A DNA stretch of 39,903 bases, taken from contig DSAB01000072.1 in NCBI GenBank assembly GCA_011388275.1, forward strand, positions 1 through 39,903, written 5' to 3'. This document shows positions 24,273-32,879 of the stretch, piece after piece. A model generated the notes under the pieces. That model was not told the origin of the DNA. It searched no databases and saw only the letters and a list, made by a program, of their open reading frames with translations. Numbering within the stretch: position 1 is the first letter of the stretch; the number at the start of each line of letters is the position of its first letter. The stretch comes from a bacterium (GTDB lineage: Bacteria > Zhuqueibacterota > QNDG01 > DSAB01). The position numbers were made by a program, and so were the translations under genes.

Positions 24273-25238
24273 ATGACGAGAATCAACCATCGATCCGGGA
24301 GTTTTCGAATTTTCCTGATCCTGCTCCTGATCGTATTGATAATTGCCAGCTCCCTGGGCTGGACCACCCGTGCTTTCGGCTGGATGGGACTCAATCAGCT
24401 GCGTCAATCCAATGACCGGTATCTTCAAAGTGCCATGAATCAATCGCTGACGACTTTCGGGGTTCTTTCCATTCTGAAAGTCGGCCTGGCCATCGTCGAA
24501 GGAACGAGTGTGGGTGTCGGATTCAACCTTCAAATCGGAGACGCGGTACAGGCGGTCTATGATTATGTCGATCTGGCCTGGCGGGTCGTTCTGATCAGCG
24601 CCACCGTCCTTCTGGGCACCCGCTATATTCTGCAAACCGCGGAGCTGATTGATCAATGGGTATTGGCCTTTGCGCTTCTGCTCCTTCTCCTGCTTGTTCT
24701 TCTGAGATGGTTTAAACCCAACTGGAAAACCCTGATCCGGATTTTGCGCGACCTCTCTCTCTTTTTCTTTATTTTCAGTTTGTCGCTCTTCGTACTGCTT
24801 CCTCTGTCCGTCACAGGCGGCCGGCTTCTTTCGCAATACATCACAGCGCCTTCTCTGGAGGAGGCGGAAGAGGGCCTTTCCATTATACAGTCCGAACTGT
24901 TCCCTGAAGGACCTCCCGAATCCCCCTCTGTTTGGCAGACCATCAAAAACACGTCCGAAAAAATCGCTTACATTTCACGGATACTGACCCAAAAGGCTTC
25001 GAATCTCATCACCTGGGTGGTGAAACTCATTGCCGGGTATCTGTTTGACAGTCTGATTTTCCCCTTATTGCTGTTTCTTTTTTTATTCTGGTTTACCCGG
25101 CTTGTTGGTCGATATCTTTTCGGCATACAATCCCAAAAGACTTTTCGGGAAGACCTTCACCAGATTCTGCATCGATTGACCATGGAGAACACTTCCCAAT
25201 CGCCTCGAAAATCCGATGCGCCGGAAATCAGGGGATGA
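24273..25238 (+). CDS. Polytopic membrane protein of unknown function
   Basis: A 321-residue membrane protein that I do not recognise. A strongly hydrophobic segment near the N-terminus (about 14-30) is followed by a region with ATLLGTRYILQ-type hydrophobic stretches near 95-115, two dense helices (about 132-150 and 163-185) and a last one near 262-285. A soluble loop of about 60 residues, rich in Glu, Ser and Pro (SLEEAEEGLSIIQSELFPEGPPESP), separates helices four and five. The C-terminal 40 residues are polar. AAAGGAGG at 24258-24265 sets the ATG at 24273. It lies between pth and the SpoIID gene. Confidence 0.75.
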   Translation: MTRINHRSGSFRIFLILLLIVLIIASSLGWTTRAFGWMGLNQLRQSNDRYLQSAMNQSLTTFGVLSILKVGLAIVEGTSVGVGFNLQIGDAVQAVYDYVDLAWRVVLISATVLLGTRYILQTAELIDQWVLAFALLLLLLLVLLRWFKPNWKTLIRILRDLSLFFFIFSLSLFVLLPLSVTGGRLLSQYITAPSLEEAEEGLSIIQSELFPEGPPESPSVWQTIKNTSEKIAYISRILTQKASNLITWVVKLIAGYLFDSLIFPLLLFLFLFWFTRLVGRYLFGIQSQKTFREDLHQILHRLTMENTSQSPRKSDAPEIRG

Positions 25239-25328
25239 AAACGCAAAACCCTGTATTATCTCTTGCATTTATAAACCGGACAGGATATATTTTGATTCAG
25301 TCGATTGATTATTTATCAACATGAGAAA

Positions 25329-26951
25329 ATGCCGATGAAACGAATTTTATGGGGACTTCCGGCCTGTTTCTGGATCATTATTCAATGCGCTCCGCCTCCA
25401 CCTGTTTCGATACCCCATCGGCCGAGGGAAGAACCCGCTATACGCGTCGGGCTCACCTGGGGTCAAACCCGCGTGGTTTTTTCATTGGAAAAGGACGGGG
25501 TTCTGTCCACTCCGGAGCAGAACCTGGCCATAAGAGGCGGCCTCAATGAAAAATGGGCCGTTTCTGTGTCCGGCGGCACTTCGAAAGACCGATACCGGCT
25601 GGTTGCCGCCTCCATGTCGACCCGGTCCGGAGCCGAAACCATGTCAAGGGAAATCAATCAAAAGGGCTATTCCAATTTTATTCAGGAGATCAACCATACC
25701 GAGGCCCCTGATGGATCAAAACGACTCTACCGGATTGTTCTCAGCAACACTTTTTCCACACATGAAGAGGCCAGGCGTGTGCAGGAACGCGTGCAGCGAG
25801 ACCTGAATACTTTTATTATCCAGGAAGGCGAAAACCATTCAGCGGAAAAACTGGTCATGACCCACCTTTCATCAGGCAGAACCATCACATCCAAAGGGCC
25901 CATGACTGTCAGCGGCACGAACGTGATTATCGATAATCTGGACGTGGGCAAGGGTTTTCACTGGCAGGGTCGTGAGACTCGAGTATTTCCGGAAAAAATC
26001 ATTTTTACCAGGGACAGCCGGGGAATGCTGGCTGTCATCAACAGGCTCCCCATTGAAACCTATCTCAAAGGGGTTCTACCCTCGGAAATGCCTCATGGAT
26101 TCCCGATGGAAGCGTTAAAAGCCCAGGCTATCGCTGCACGCAGTGAAGCGCTCTTTAAAACCGGCAGGGCGCATTCGAATGAACCTTTTGACATCTGTGC
26201 CGATGTTCACTGCCAGGTTTACAGCGGACTCTCCAGGAATCATGAAAAAACCGACAAAGCCGTTCTCCTGACCCGGGGGCTGGTGCTTTTCTACGATGGG
26301 TCGATTTGCGACGCCGTATACTCGGCCATGTGCGGCGGTCATACCGAAAACAACGAGGCCGTCTGGGGAGGAAAACCACAGCCATACTTGCGCGGAGTCC
26401 CGGACGGCCCCTCCCGCCTTCGTCATTATGGATCTTTGGCTCATGAACGAAATATTCGCCGATGGATCGATTCCGAAGTATCCGCCTTCTGCAATTCTCC
26501 GCGTTATGGATCGCTTCCCGCTCTTGAGTATACGAAAAAGTACCACCGCTGGGAGGTTCAATACGATCAAAAACAGCTTCAAACTCTGATTGCACGCCAG
26601 ACCGGACAATTTCTGGGAGATATTCAACGATTAAAGGTGTTGAAACGCGGCGTTTCAGGCCGCATCCTTTCACTCAGGATAGAAGGATCGCGTTCCTCAC
26701 TGGTTCTGAACAAAGAACTGTCCATCCGCAAGGCATTGTCCTCCAATACCCTGTGGAGCTCATGCTTTTATGTGACCGAAAAAAATATCCGCGGAGGAAT
26801 CCCCCAGTTGTTTATACTTAAAGGCGCGGGTTTCGGCCATGGCGTAGGCATGTGCCAAACAGGCGCAGCTATTATGGCCCTGAACGGCAAGTCCTTTTCC
26901 GCCATTCTCACGCACTATTATCACGGAACCCGAATCAGACGGATGTACTAG
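25329..26951 (+). CDS. SpoIID/LytB-domain protein with SPOR domain
   Basis: A 540-residue exported protein. The N-terminus is a signal peptide (MKRILWGLPACFWIIIQC), possibly a lipoprotein with a weak lipobox. Residues about 80-160 look like a SPOR domain (DRYRLVAASMSTRSGAETM, SKRLYRIVLSNTFSTHEEA), which binds denuded glycan strands. The C-terminal 320 residues are the SpoIID domain: GVLPSEMPHGFPMEALKAQA, CGGHTENNEAVW and GFGHGVGMCQTGA. SpoIID proteins cleave peptidoglycan glycan strands as lytic transglycosylases. So this is a SPOR-targeted cell-wall enzyme. The start may be 25329 or 25335. The stop TAG is directly followed by the ATG of era. Confidence 0.88.
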   Translation: MPMKRILWGLPACFWIIIQCAPPPPVSIPHRPREEPAIRVGLTWGQTRVVFSLEKDGVLSTPEQNLAIRGGLNEKWAVSVSGGTSKDRYRLVAASMSTRSGAETMSREINQKGYSNFIQEINHTEAPDGSKRLYRIVLSNTFSTHEEARRVQERVQRDLNTFIIQEGENHSAEKLVMTHLSSGRTITSKGPMTVSGTNVIIDNLDVGKGFHWQGRETRVFPEKIIFTRDSRGMLAVINRLPIETYLKGVLPSEMPHGFPMEALKAQAIAARSEALFKTGRAHSNEPFDICADVHCQVYSGLSRNHEKTDKAVLLTRGLVLFYDGSICDAVYSAMCGGHTENNEAVWGGKPQPYLRGVPDGPSRLRHYGSLAHERNIRRWIDSEVSAFCNSPRYGSLPALEYTKKYHRWEVQYDQKQLQTLIARQTGQFLGDIQRLKVLKRGVSGRILSLRIEGSRSSLVLNKELSIRKALSSNTLWSSCFYVTEKNIRGGIPQLFILKGAGFGHGVGMCQTGAAIMALNGKSFSAILTHYYHGTRIRRMY

Positions 26952-27845
26952 ATGGATTCATCCTCCAAACCATTCAAAGCCGGCTACGCGGCCATCGTGG
27001 GAAAACCCAATGTCGGCAAATCCACTCTGATGAATGCGCTGCTTCAACAAAAACTGGCCATTGTGTCGCCACGGCCCCAGACCACACGAAACCGCATTCT
27101 CGGCATTCTAAACGGAATCGGTTATCAGATCATCCTGCTCGATACGCCCGGTATCATGCACCCCGAATATTCGCTGCAACAATCCATGGTTGACGCGGCC
27201 TGCACGACCATGAAAGAAGCGGATCTGTTGATTATGATGATAGAACCCTATCCGCCCGACGAACTGGATTGGACCATTATGAAAAAATGCGGTCAACTTT
27301 CCATGCCGAAATTTCTGATCATCAACAAAATCGACCGGGTGCCCAAACATACGTTGCTTCCTCTTATTGATGAAATGAACCAGACCTCCGTTTTTGAAGC
27401 GATTATTCCCGTCTCCGCATTGAAACAGGACGGCCTTCAAGACCTGATGGACACACTGCTCGAAGCCATGCCCGCCGGCGAACCCCTGTATCCTTCGGAC
27501 ATCATCAGTGATGAGCCCGAACGGTTTTTTGTCGCTGAACTGATCCGGGAAAAAATATTCTATCAATACGGCGAAGAGATCCCCTACGCGACGGCAGTCC
27601 AGATTCGTTCCTTTGAAGAACATTCAGGCAAGAAGGACTATATCCATGCCGTCATTGTCGTTGAGCGTGACTCCCAAAAAGGTATACTTATCGGAAAACA
27701 GGGTCGGGCGATCAAATCACTGGGCTCATCGTCTCGTGAAGCAATCGAAAACTTTCTTCAGCGGTCGGTTTTTCTCGAACTGGAAGTCAAGGTAATGAAA
27801 AAATGGCGAAAAAAATTCGATCTGACCCGAAAAATGGGGTATTAA
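26952..27845 (+). CDS. era: GTPase Era
   Basis: A 297-residue Era, required for 30S ribosome maturation. G1 is GKPNVGKST (17-25), G2 is the TT in RPQTTRNR, G3 is DTPG, G4 is NKID and G5 is SAL. The C-terminal KH domain, with GILIGKQGRAIKSLG, binds 16S rRNA. The start codon abuts the SpoIID stop, and the 3' end overlaps the next gene by 43 bases, indicating tight coupling. Confidence 0.97.
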   Translation: MDSSSKPFKAGYAAIVGKPNVGKSTLMNALLQQKLAIVSPRPQTTRNRILGILNGIGYQIILLDTPGIMHPEYSLQQSMVDAACTTMKEADLLIMMIEPYPPDELDWTIMKKCGQLSMPKFLIINKIDRVPKHTLLPLIDEMNQTSVFEAIIPVSALKQDGLQDLMDTLLEAMPAGEPLYPSDIISDEPERFFVAELIREKIFYQYGEEIPYATAVQIRSFEEHSGKKDYIHAVIVVERDSQKGILIGKQGRAIKSLGSSSREAIENFLQRSVFLELEVKVMKKWRKKFDLTRKMGY

Positions 27846-28762
27846 AACGGGTTATTATGATCTTTTTCGATGGTATCGGGGTGGGCATCGATGATCCTGA
27901 AATCAATCCCTTCTCACGCACCCGAACCCTGTTATCCTATTTTTCCCATGAGGGCAGAATTCAGGAAGGCCCTGAAAATGGATTCATGGCCGCCGCCGAT
28001 GCCACGCTGCAGATTCCGGGCATACCCCAAAGCGCCACCGGACAGGCCACTCTGTTTTCCGGGCAAAATGCGGCCCGGCTCCTGAACCGGCATCTGCCGG
28101 CATTTCCCAATGCCCACCTCAGATCCCTTTTAAGAGAATACTCCCTGTTCAAACAACTCGGAGCAATGGGTCTGTCCACCGCTTTCATCAATGCCTATCG
28201 ACCGCTCTTTTTCAAGCTGACCGAGGAACGTCAGTGGTGTTTGTCCGCCACTACCATAGCCGCTTTATCAGCGGGCCTGCCCTTTTTCCATATCGAAGAT
28301 ATTATTCAAAAAAAGGCCCTGTATCATGATTTTACCAACGCGCCTCTCATCGCCATGAACTACGATATGCCCCTGTATACGCCCGAAGATGCAGCCGCCA
28401 CATTGGCCGAAGCTTCGAAACCCTATGATTTCTCGCTATACGAATTTTTTTTAAGCGATCGATTGGGGCACCGTCAGGACATGAACAAGGCGGAAGAACT
28501 CATCGGACGGCTGGATCGATTTTTAAAGCATCTTCTCAGGCTTCTTCCAATGGAAGAAACATTGGTCCTGGTTGCCAGTGATCACGGCAACCTGGAAGAT
28601 CTGTCAGTCAACACCCATACAATGAATCCGGCCCTGATTCTCGGCTGGGGGCACGGCGCACGGTGTTTTGTTTTCGGTATCCAGTCTTTGGAAGATATTG
28701 TTCCGGCCATACTGAAACAAGCCCGTGAAATCGGAAACGCCCATGAGACCCTCCATTTATAA
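27803..28762 (+). CDS. Alkaline phosphatase/phosphoglycerate mutase superfamily metalloenzyme
   Basis: A 319-residue protein of the metalloenzyme superfamily (phosphopentomutase/iPGM/alkaline-phosphatase fold). The N-terminal metal ligand is Asp23 in FFDGIGVG; the probable nucleophile is Thr79 in SATGQATLFSG; later ligands are in LSDRLGHRQD, ASDHGNLED and NTHT. It probably hydrolyses or transfers a phosphate; the substrate is unknown. It lacks the large insert of true iPGM. ATG at 27803, preceded by AAGG, overlaps era by 43 bases; its end overlaps the TtcA-like gene. Confidence 0.85.
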   Translation: MAKKIRSDPKNGVLKRVIMIFFDGIGVGIDDPEINPFSRTRTLLSYFSHEGRIQEGPENGFMAAADATLQIPGIPQSATGQATLFSGQNAARLLNRHLPAFPNAHLRSLLREYSLFKQLGAMGLSTAFINAYRPLFFKLTEERQWCLSATTIAALSAGLPFFHIEDIIQKKALYHDFTNAPLIAMNYDMPLYTPEDAAATLAEASKPYDFSLYEFFLSDRLGHRQDMNKAEELIGRLDRFLKHLLRLLPMEETLVLVASDHGNLEDLSVNTHTMNPALILGWGHGARCFVFGIQSLEDIVPAILKQAREIGNAHETLHL

Positions 28763-29489
28763 ACAGTTTGAAAAATCCGTTCTGCAATACAGAATGATCC
28801 AGGAAGAAGACCGAATTATTGCCGGATTATCAGGGACAGACAGTCTGGTAATGCTTCGATTATTGGCTGACCATTTGAAGTACCGCAAAGTGTCATTTGA
28901 TCTGCAAGCGGTTCATGTTGATGTGGGATTCCCGAATTCCGACAGGCTCATCGCGCTTCTGGAATCCTTCTGCCATTCGATAGACATTCCTTTTCATCAT
29001 ATCCCCACTCGAATCTACGAAACTGCATTTCATCCAAAAGCCAAAAAAAATCCGTGTTTTATCTGTTCTCTGTATCGCCGGCGTAAATTATATCAATATG
29101 CCCATGACCACAACTTCAACCTTATTGCCTACGGCCATCATAAAGACGATATTATTGAAACCCTTCTATTAAACATCCTTTACGGGCGGAAGATCGAAGC
29201 CATGAGCCCGGTTCAGAGTATCTTCAAAGGAACATTTTTTATTATTCGCCCGATGGCTTACACCGATGAAGCCGCCATCAAGGCGTGGGCGAAAAAACAG
29301 AATATGCCCTCCATGCCCCATTACTGCCCTATGGATGGACAGTCCAGACGCGAAAAAGTCAAAGTTTTCATTCGGAGCTTACAGGAAAACGAACCAAACG
29401 CCAACATCAGAGAAAATATATTTAAATCGCTTGACCAGATTCATCTTCGCCCGATCCGGCAATCCATCCGGCCGGAATCCCTCGACTGA
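28743..29489 (+). CDS. TtcA-like tRNA thiolation-type protein with shortened P-loop
   Basis: A 248-residue protein of the TtcA/TilS PP-loop ATPase family. CFIC (C111 and C114 if numbered from GTG at 28725), YGHHKDDIIETLLLNILYGRK and a third Cys in HYCPMDG match the TtcA layout, in which cysteines hold an iron-sulfur cluster used for 2-thiocytidine synthesis in tRNA. The PP-loop is SGTDS rather than SGGxDS: one residue is missing (bases 28829-28843, read directly). The third cysteine lacks the CxxC partner (CPMD). The protein may be a divergent paralog with altered ATP binding or another sulfur-transfer role. The start is GTG at 28725 or ATG at 28743. Confidence 0.75.
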   Translation: MRPSIYKQFEKSVLQYRMIQEEDRIIAGLSGTDSLVMLRLLADHLKYRKVSFDLQAVHVDVGFPNSDRLIALLESFCHSIDIPFHHIPTRIYETAFHPKAKKNPCFICSLYRRRKLYQYAHDHNFNLIAYGHHKDDIIETLLLNILYGRKIEAMSPVQSIFKGTFFIIRPMAYTDEAAIKAWAKKQNMPSMPHYCPMDGQSRREKVKVFIRSLQENEPNANIRENIFKSLDQIHLRPIRQSIRPESLD

Positions 29490-29566
29490 CAGTAAAATTG
29501 TCTTGATTTTATCATTTAAAAACTGTATCCTACAGATAATGAAACCCTTTACCCGGGATTAAAACC

Positions 29567-30145
29567 ATGATTGTTGCTGTGCGAGTGGAAAGAGTGACCC
29601 TGGATACGACAAGCAACCGGTTTGTCGTTATCCTGCGAGACGACACCTACAAACGCTGGCTTCCCATCGTCGTGGGCCCGGCCGAAGCTCAGGCCATCGC
29701 CCTGAACCTTGAACAGGTTTCTCCGCCCAGACCCATGACCCATGATTTGATGAAAAATCTGATGGAATCTTTGAAAGCCAATATCAGCCGGGTCGTGGTC
29801 AACGCACTCAAGGAAAACACCTATTACGCCTTCATCGACGTGAAGAAAAACGGCTCCCAGACGCAGATCGATGCCCGCCCGAGTGACGCCATCGCTCTGG
29901 CCCTGAGAACTCGAGCGCCTATCTTTGTCGACGAAGAAGTCATGAAGAAAGCCGCCATCGGTGAAGACTTGAATATCGTCACTGACAAGGAAAATCTTCT
30001 GGAATTAAATAAGAAGCTTCAGAAAGCCGTGGAAGAAGAACGGTATGAAGAAGCCGCCCGTATCAGAGATCTGATCCACGAATTACAGAAAGAAAATAGA
30101 GATCGCCCTGAAAACGATTCGAAACCTTCAAAGAACGCAAAATAA
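29567..30145 (+). CDS. Bifunctional nuclease-family protein with UVR motif
   Basis: A 192-residue protein. Residues 1-135 form the bifunctional nuclease (BFN, DUF151) domain with WLPIVVGPAEAQAIAL and the conserved IDARPSDAIALALR (101-114). Residues 147-178 form a UVR-type helical hairpin (LQKAVEEERYEEAARIRDLIHELQ), which in UvrB/UvrC and McsA mediates protein contacts. The C-terminal 15 residues are charged. The bacterial role of this family is not clearly established. It ends the plus-strand block; the next gene is convergent. Confidence 0.9.
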   Translation: MIVAVRVERVTLDTTSNRFVVILRDDTYKRWLPIVVGPAEAQAIALNLEQVSPPRPMTHDLMKNLMESLKANISRVVVNALKENTYYAFIDVKKNGSQTQIDARPSDAIALALRTRAPIFVDEEVMKKAAIGEDLNIVTDKENLLELNKKLQKAVEEERYEEAARIRDLIHELQKENRDRPENDSKPSKNAK

Positions 30146-30184
30146 TACCCCTTTGAAAATCATCGTGAATCAATCCGTTTCGTC

Positions 30185-31075
30185 TCAATTCGGTAATAAC
30201 CGGAAGCGGATTGATGTCGACAGATAGCCTTGAACCCCGTTAAAATCCAGCCGGGCCGGCCTTACATTCTCTCCAAGAGGTTCATCCACCGACATCACCG
30301 AAATGGATTCACCCCAGACGTCCCTGATCATGGTCAGCCGGGCGTGTGTTTTCTCGCCTTCAGAATTGGTAACGATTCCGGAAAATTGATCCAGAACGTG
30401 GCGCCGATAATACAATCCGGCGTTAATTGAAAGCCAATGGGTCAGATCTTTTTTCACTCCGAAAAACCCATGCATCCCCCATCCCGAATCCTTTAAATCT
30501 CCCTGATTGACAAATGCGATCCCCTGGGTATCCGCCTCATAGCGGTAACGTACGGTGGGCAGCCACCAGTCCACACCCGCCCCGCATGTGATAAACAGTT
30601 TCCAGCTGTGCCATATTGGATAACGAATTAAAAGACTCACAGGAAAACGAAGACCTTGAATCTCTAGACGGTACCGGCTCTCGGTGATGTAATCGACAAG
30701 GATATGCTGAAAAGCACCCCCCATCAAATAAGAAATCCCTCCGCGCAGCCCCAATTCCATATTCAAAGGCAGGCGAAACCAGAGCATCAAATCGATTCCC
30801 GCAGAACCGGATCCAGGCAAGGTTTTGGTTGTGGCCTCAAAATCAGGCAGTACATTTAAATCATTGAAATACTTCTGTGACCTGCCCAAATCCTCCAGCC
30901 TCCAATTCTCCCATCCGGCATGAACCTGAATACCGAATTCGATTGTGGTTTTCTTTTTCGTCTGAAGGGTTAGCTCCTCATACTCCGGTAAATCGGTCCT
31001 TCGGCTTTCCGCTGCAGATGCCGGTTCACACATCGAAACAACAATCCACACCAAAAACAACAGACAAGACCTCAT
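30185..31075 (-). CDS. Outer-membrane beta-barrel protein
   Basis: A 296-residue protein with a signal peptide (MRSCLLFLVWIVVSMCEPASA). The rest is made of alternating strands such as IEFGIQVHAGWENW, IDLMLWFRLPLNMELGLRGGISYL, FPVSLLIRYPIW and WLSINAGLYYRRHVL, ending in LSTSIRFRLLPN. It looks like an 8- to 10-strand outer-membrane barrel of the OmpA/OmpW-like type; no ligand is evident. The ATG at 31075 is preceded by GGGAGG; a longer in-frame reading from 31252 would push the signal peptide inside, so it is rejected. It diverges from the nhaC pair. Confidence 0.8.
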   Translation of the reverse strand: MRSCLLFLVWIVVSMCEPASAAESRRTDLPEYEELTLQTKKKTTIEFGIQVHAGWENWRLEDLGRSQKYFNDLNVLPDFEATTKTLPGSGSAGIDLMLWFRLPLNMELGLRGGISYLMGGAFQHILVDYITESRYRLEIQGLRFPVSLLIRYPIWHSWKLFITCGAGVDWWLPTVRYRYEADTQGIAFVNQGDLKDSGWGMHGFFGVKKDLTHWLSINAGLYYRRHVLDQFSGIVTNSEGEKTHARLTMIRDVWGESISVMSVDEPLGENVRPARLDFNGVQGYLSTSIRFRLLPN

Positions 31076-31209
31076 GCTGTCCTCCCGATTCTGAATCAAG
31101 ACTGGCCGAAAATCACACAACTGGCGAAGAATCCTTTTATTCAAAACAGGCCAGAAGTTGATAATCGTATCGATTAATTCTGTTGCATAGCAACAAGCAT
31201 ACCACCTGC

Positions 31210-31239
31210 AACCGGTCTGCAAGGCCTTGCAGACCGGTT
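31210..31239. repeat. 30-base perfect palindrome
   Basis: AACCGGTCTGCAAGG (31210-31224) is followed without a spacer by its exact reverse complement (31225-31239). Another small inverted repeat, TGTTGC-ATA-GCAACA, is at 31181-31195. Both lie between the divergent barrel gene and nhaC pair, and either could be a binding site for a dimeric regulator. On the plus strand TT follows the palindrome (four T in all, 31238-31241), so a terminator role is possible but no gene precedes it on that strand. Confidence 0.8.
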
Positions 31240-31278
31240 TTATCCATGCCAATGAATTTTTAAAATAGTATTTTTCAC

Positions 31279-31307
31279 TTCACTTTTATGCCCTTTTTTG
31301 TTATAAT
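31279..31307 (+). promoter_or_regulatory. Strong sigma-70 promoter of the nhaC pair
   Basis: TTCACT (31279-31284), 17 bases, then TATAAT (31302-31307), an exact -10. Transcription should start near 31314. Confidence 0.75.
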
Positions 31308-31312
31308 GGGAG

Positions 31313-31459
31313 TCAAGCGATACTGCCCGCAAAACCGGTTCGCCAAATTTCTGCGGCCTAATAAACGCCGAATAGTCAGCGGGTCTCCGGATTCAAAACT
31401 TCGCCCGGCGGCTGTGCACAGAATCAACGGCAATTCAACAACCTGGAAGGTTCCCCGTT
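31313..31459 (+). other. Long 5' leader of nhaC, unassigned
   Basis: A leader of about 147 bases separates the promoter from the nhaC start. It is GC-rich with local pairing (for example CTGCGGC...GCCG around 31353-31378, and a repeated CCGG). It does not match the riboswitch consensus patterns I know. It may be a structured regulatory RNA or simply a long untranslated region. Confidence 0.35.
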
Positions 31460-32875
31460 ATGAATAAAAAACCCGCTATTCCTCTGGGTATCGCACTCAT
31501 TCCTATTGTCTTCCTGATATTCCTTTTATCCTTTGTAATCATCGTTTTTAAACAATCCCCGCATATTCCGCTGATAATCGCCGCGGCTGCCGCGGCTGTG
31601 GTTGCGGCCTTTTACAAGGTGCCCTGGAAACAGATCGAACAGGGGATGGTTCACGGTATTACTCTGGCCATGGGTGCCATTCTTATTTTACTCGTTGTCG
31701 GGACCATGATCGGAACCTGGATTCTTGGCGGCATTGTCCCGGCCATGATCTACTACGGTCTTCAGATCCTTTCGCCCGGCATTTTTCTTTCAGCTACACT
31801 GATTATCTGTTCGGTGATCTCACTGGGAACCGGTTCATCCTGGTCTACGGCCGGTACCGTTGGCGTCGCCCTGATCGGAGTCGGCCAGGGTCTGGGTATT
31901 CCTGTCCCTATGGTGGCAGGCGCTATTATTTCCGGAGCCTACTTCGGTGACAAAATGTCTCCCCTGTCCGATACCACCAACCTGGCTCCTGCCGTGGCCG
32001 GCACAGATGTTTTTACGCATATCCGTCATATGATGTATACGACCGGGCCGGCCTATATCCTGGCATTGATTCTTTACACGATCATCGGAACACGGTTTGC
32101 CGCCGGACAGCTGGAAACCCGTAATATCGAATTGCTCTTGACCACATTGAGAACCCATTTCTTTATTCACCCCTTACTGCTTTTGCCTCCGGTTCTGGTC
32201 ATTCTGATGGTGATCCTCAAAGTGCCTCCCCTGCCGGCACTTCTTGGCGGCACGATGATTGGAGGAATCTTCGCGCTGGCAGCCCAGTCCGCTTCATTGG
32301 CACATGTATTTGAAGCCGCCTTCTCCGGTTATACCAGCCTGACAGGAGTGCCAATGGTCGATGATCTGCTCACGCGAGGCGGATTGATGAGCATGATGGA
32401 AACCGTGGCATTGATTATGTGCGCTCTCTCCTTCGGCGGCATTATGGAAAAAACCGGAATGCTCGAAACCATTGCCGCCTCGCTACTGAAACGGGTCAAA
32501 CGTACCGGTTCTCTTGTCACCACGACCATTCTGTCCTGTATCGGCATGAACGCCATTGCCTCCGATCAGTACCTGGCCATCGTGATCCCCGGTCGCATGT
32601 ATAAAAAAGCCTTTGACAAGAAAGGCCTGCACCCGAAAAATCTGTCACGGTGTCTGGAAGATGCCGGAACACTCTCTTCACCCCTCATTCCCTGGAACAG
32701 CTGCGGGGCCTTCATGCATGCCACTTTGGGAATCAATCCGCTCTTGTATCTGCCATACGCATTTCTCAACCTGGCCACACCGCTGATCTCAATTTTGTAC
32801 GGGTACACCGGCATCACCATCGAAATGAAAAAGGATCCCGACTCGGCCTCATCAAGCCAGCAGAAGGAAATTTAA
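31460..32875 (+). CDS. nhaC: NhaC-family Na+/H+ antiporter, copy 1
   Basis: A 471-residue polytopic inner-membrane protein of the NhaC family. It shows LGTGSSWSTAGT, GDKMSPLSDTTNLAPA (the family signature) and IASDQYLAIVIPGRMYK near the C-terminal third. NhaC proteins exchange Na+ (or another solute, such as malate/lactate in relatives) for protons. AAGG precedes the start. It is followed 4 bases later by a second nhaC. The promoter at 31279-31307 drives both. Confidence 0.93.
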   Translation: MNKKPAIPLGIALIPIVFLIFLLSFVIIVFKQSPHIPLIIAAAAAAVVAAFYKVPWKQIEQGMVHGITLAMGAILILLVVGTMIGTWILGGIVPAMIYYGLQILSPGIFLSATLIICSVISLGTGSSWSTAGTVGVALIGVGQGLGIPVPMVAGAIISGAYFGDKMSPLSDTTNLAPAVAGTDVFTHIRHMMYTTGPAYILALILYTIIGTRFAAGQLETRNIELLLTTLRTHFFIHPLLLLPPVLVILMVILKVPPLPALLGGTMIGGIFALAAQSASLAHVFEAAFSGYTSLTGVPMVDDLLTRGGLMSMMETVALIMCALSFGGIMEKTGMLETIAASLLKRVKRTGSLVTTTILSCIGMNAIASDQYLAIVIPGRMYKKAFDKKGLHPKNLSRCLEDAGTLSSPLIPWNSCGAFMHATLGINPLLYLPYAFLNLATPLISILYGYTGITIEMKKDPDSASSSQQKEI

Positions 32876-32879
32876 CAAT

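Noticed and set aside
31076-31252. N-terminal extension of the outer-membrane barrel
   Set aside because: The longer frame puts 59 residues before a perfect signal peptide that has its own GGGAGG ribosome binding site, so it is not used.
31313-31459. Assignment of the nhaC leader as a lysine, c-di-GMP or fluoride riboswitch
   Set aside because: I compared it by eye with the conserved boxes of these classes and found no convincing match.
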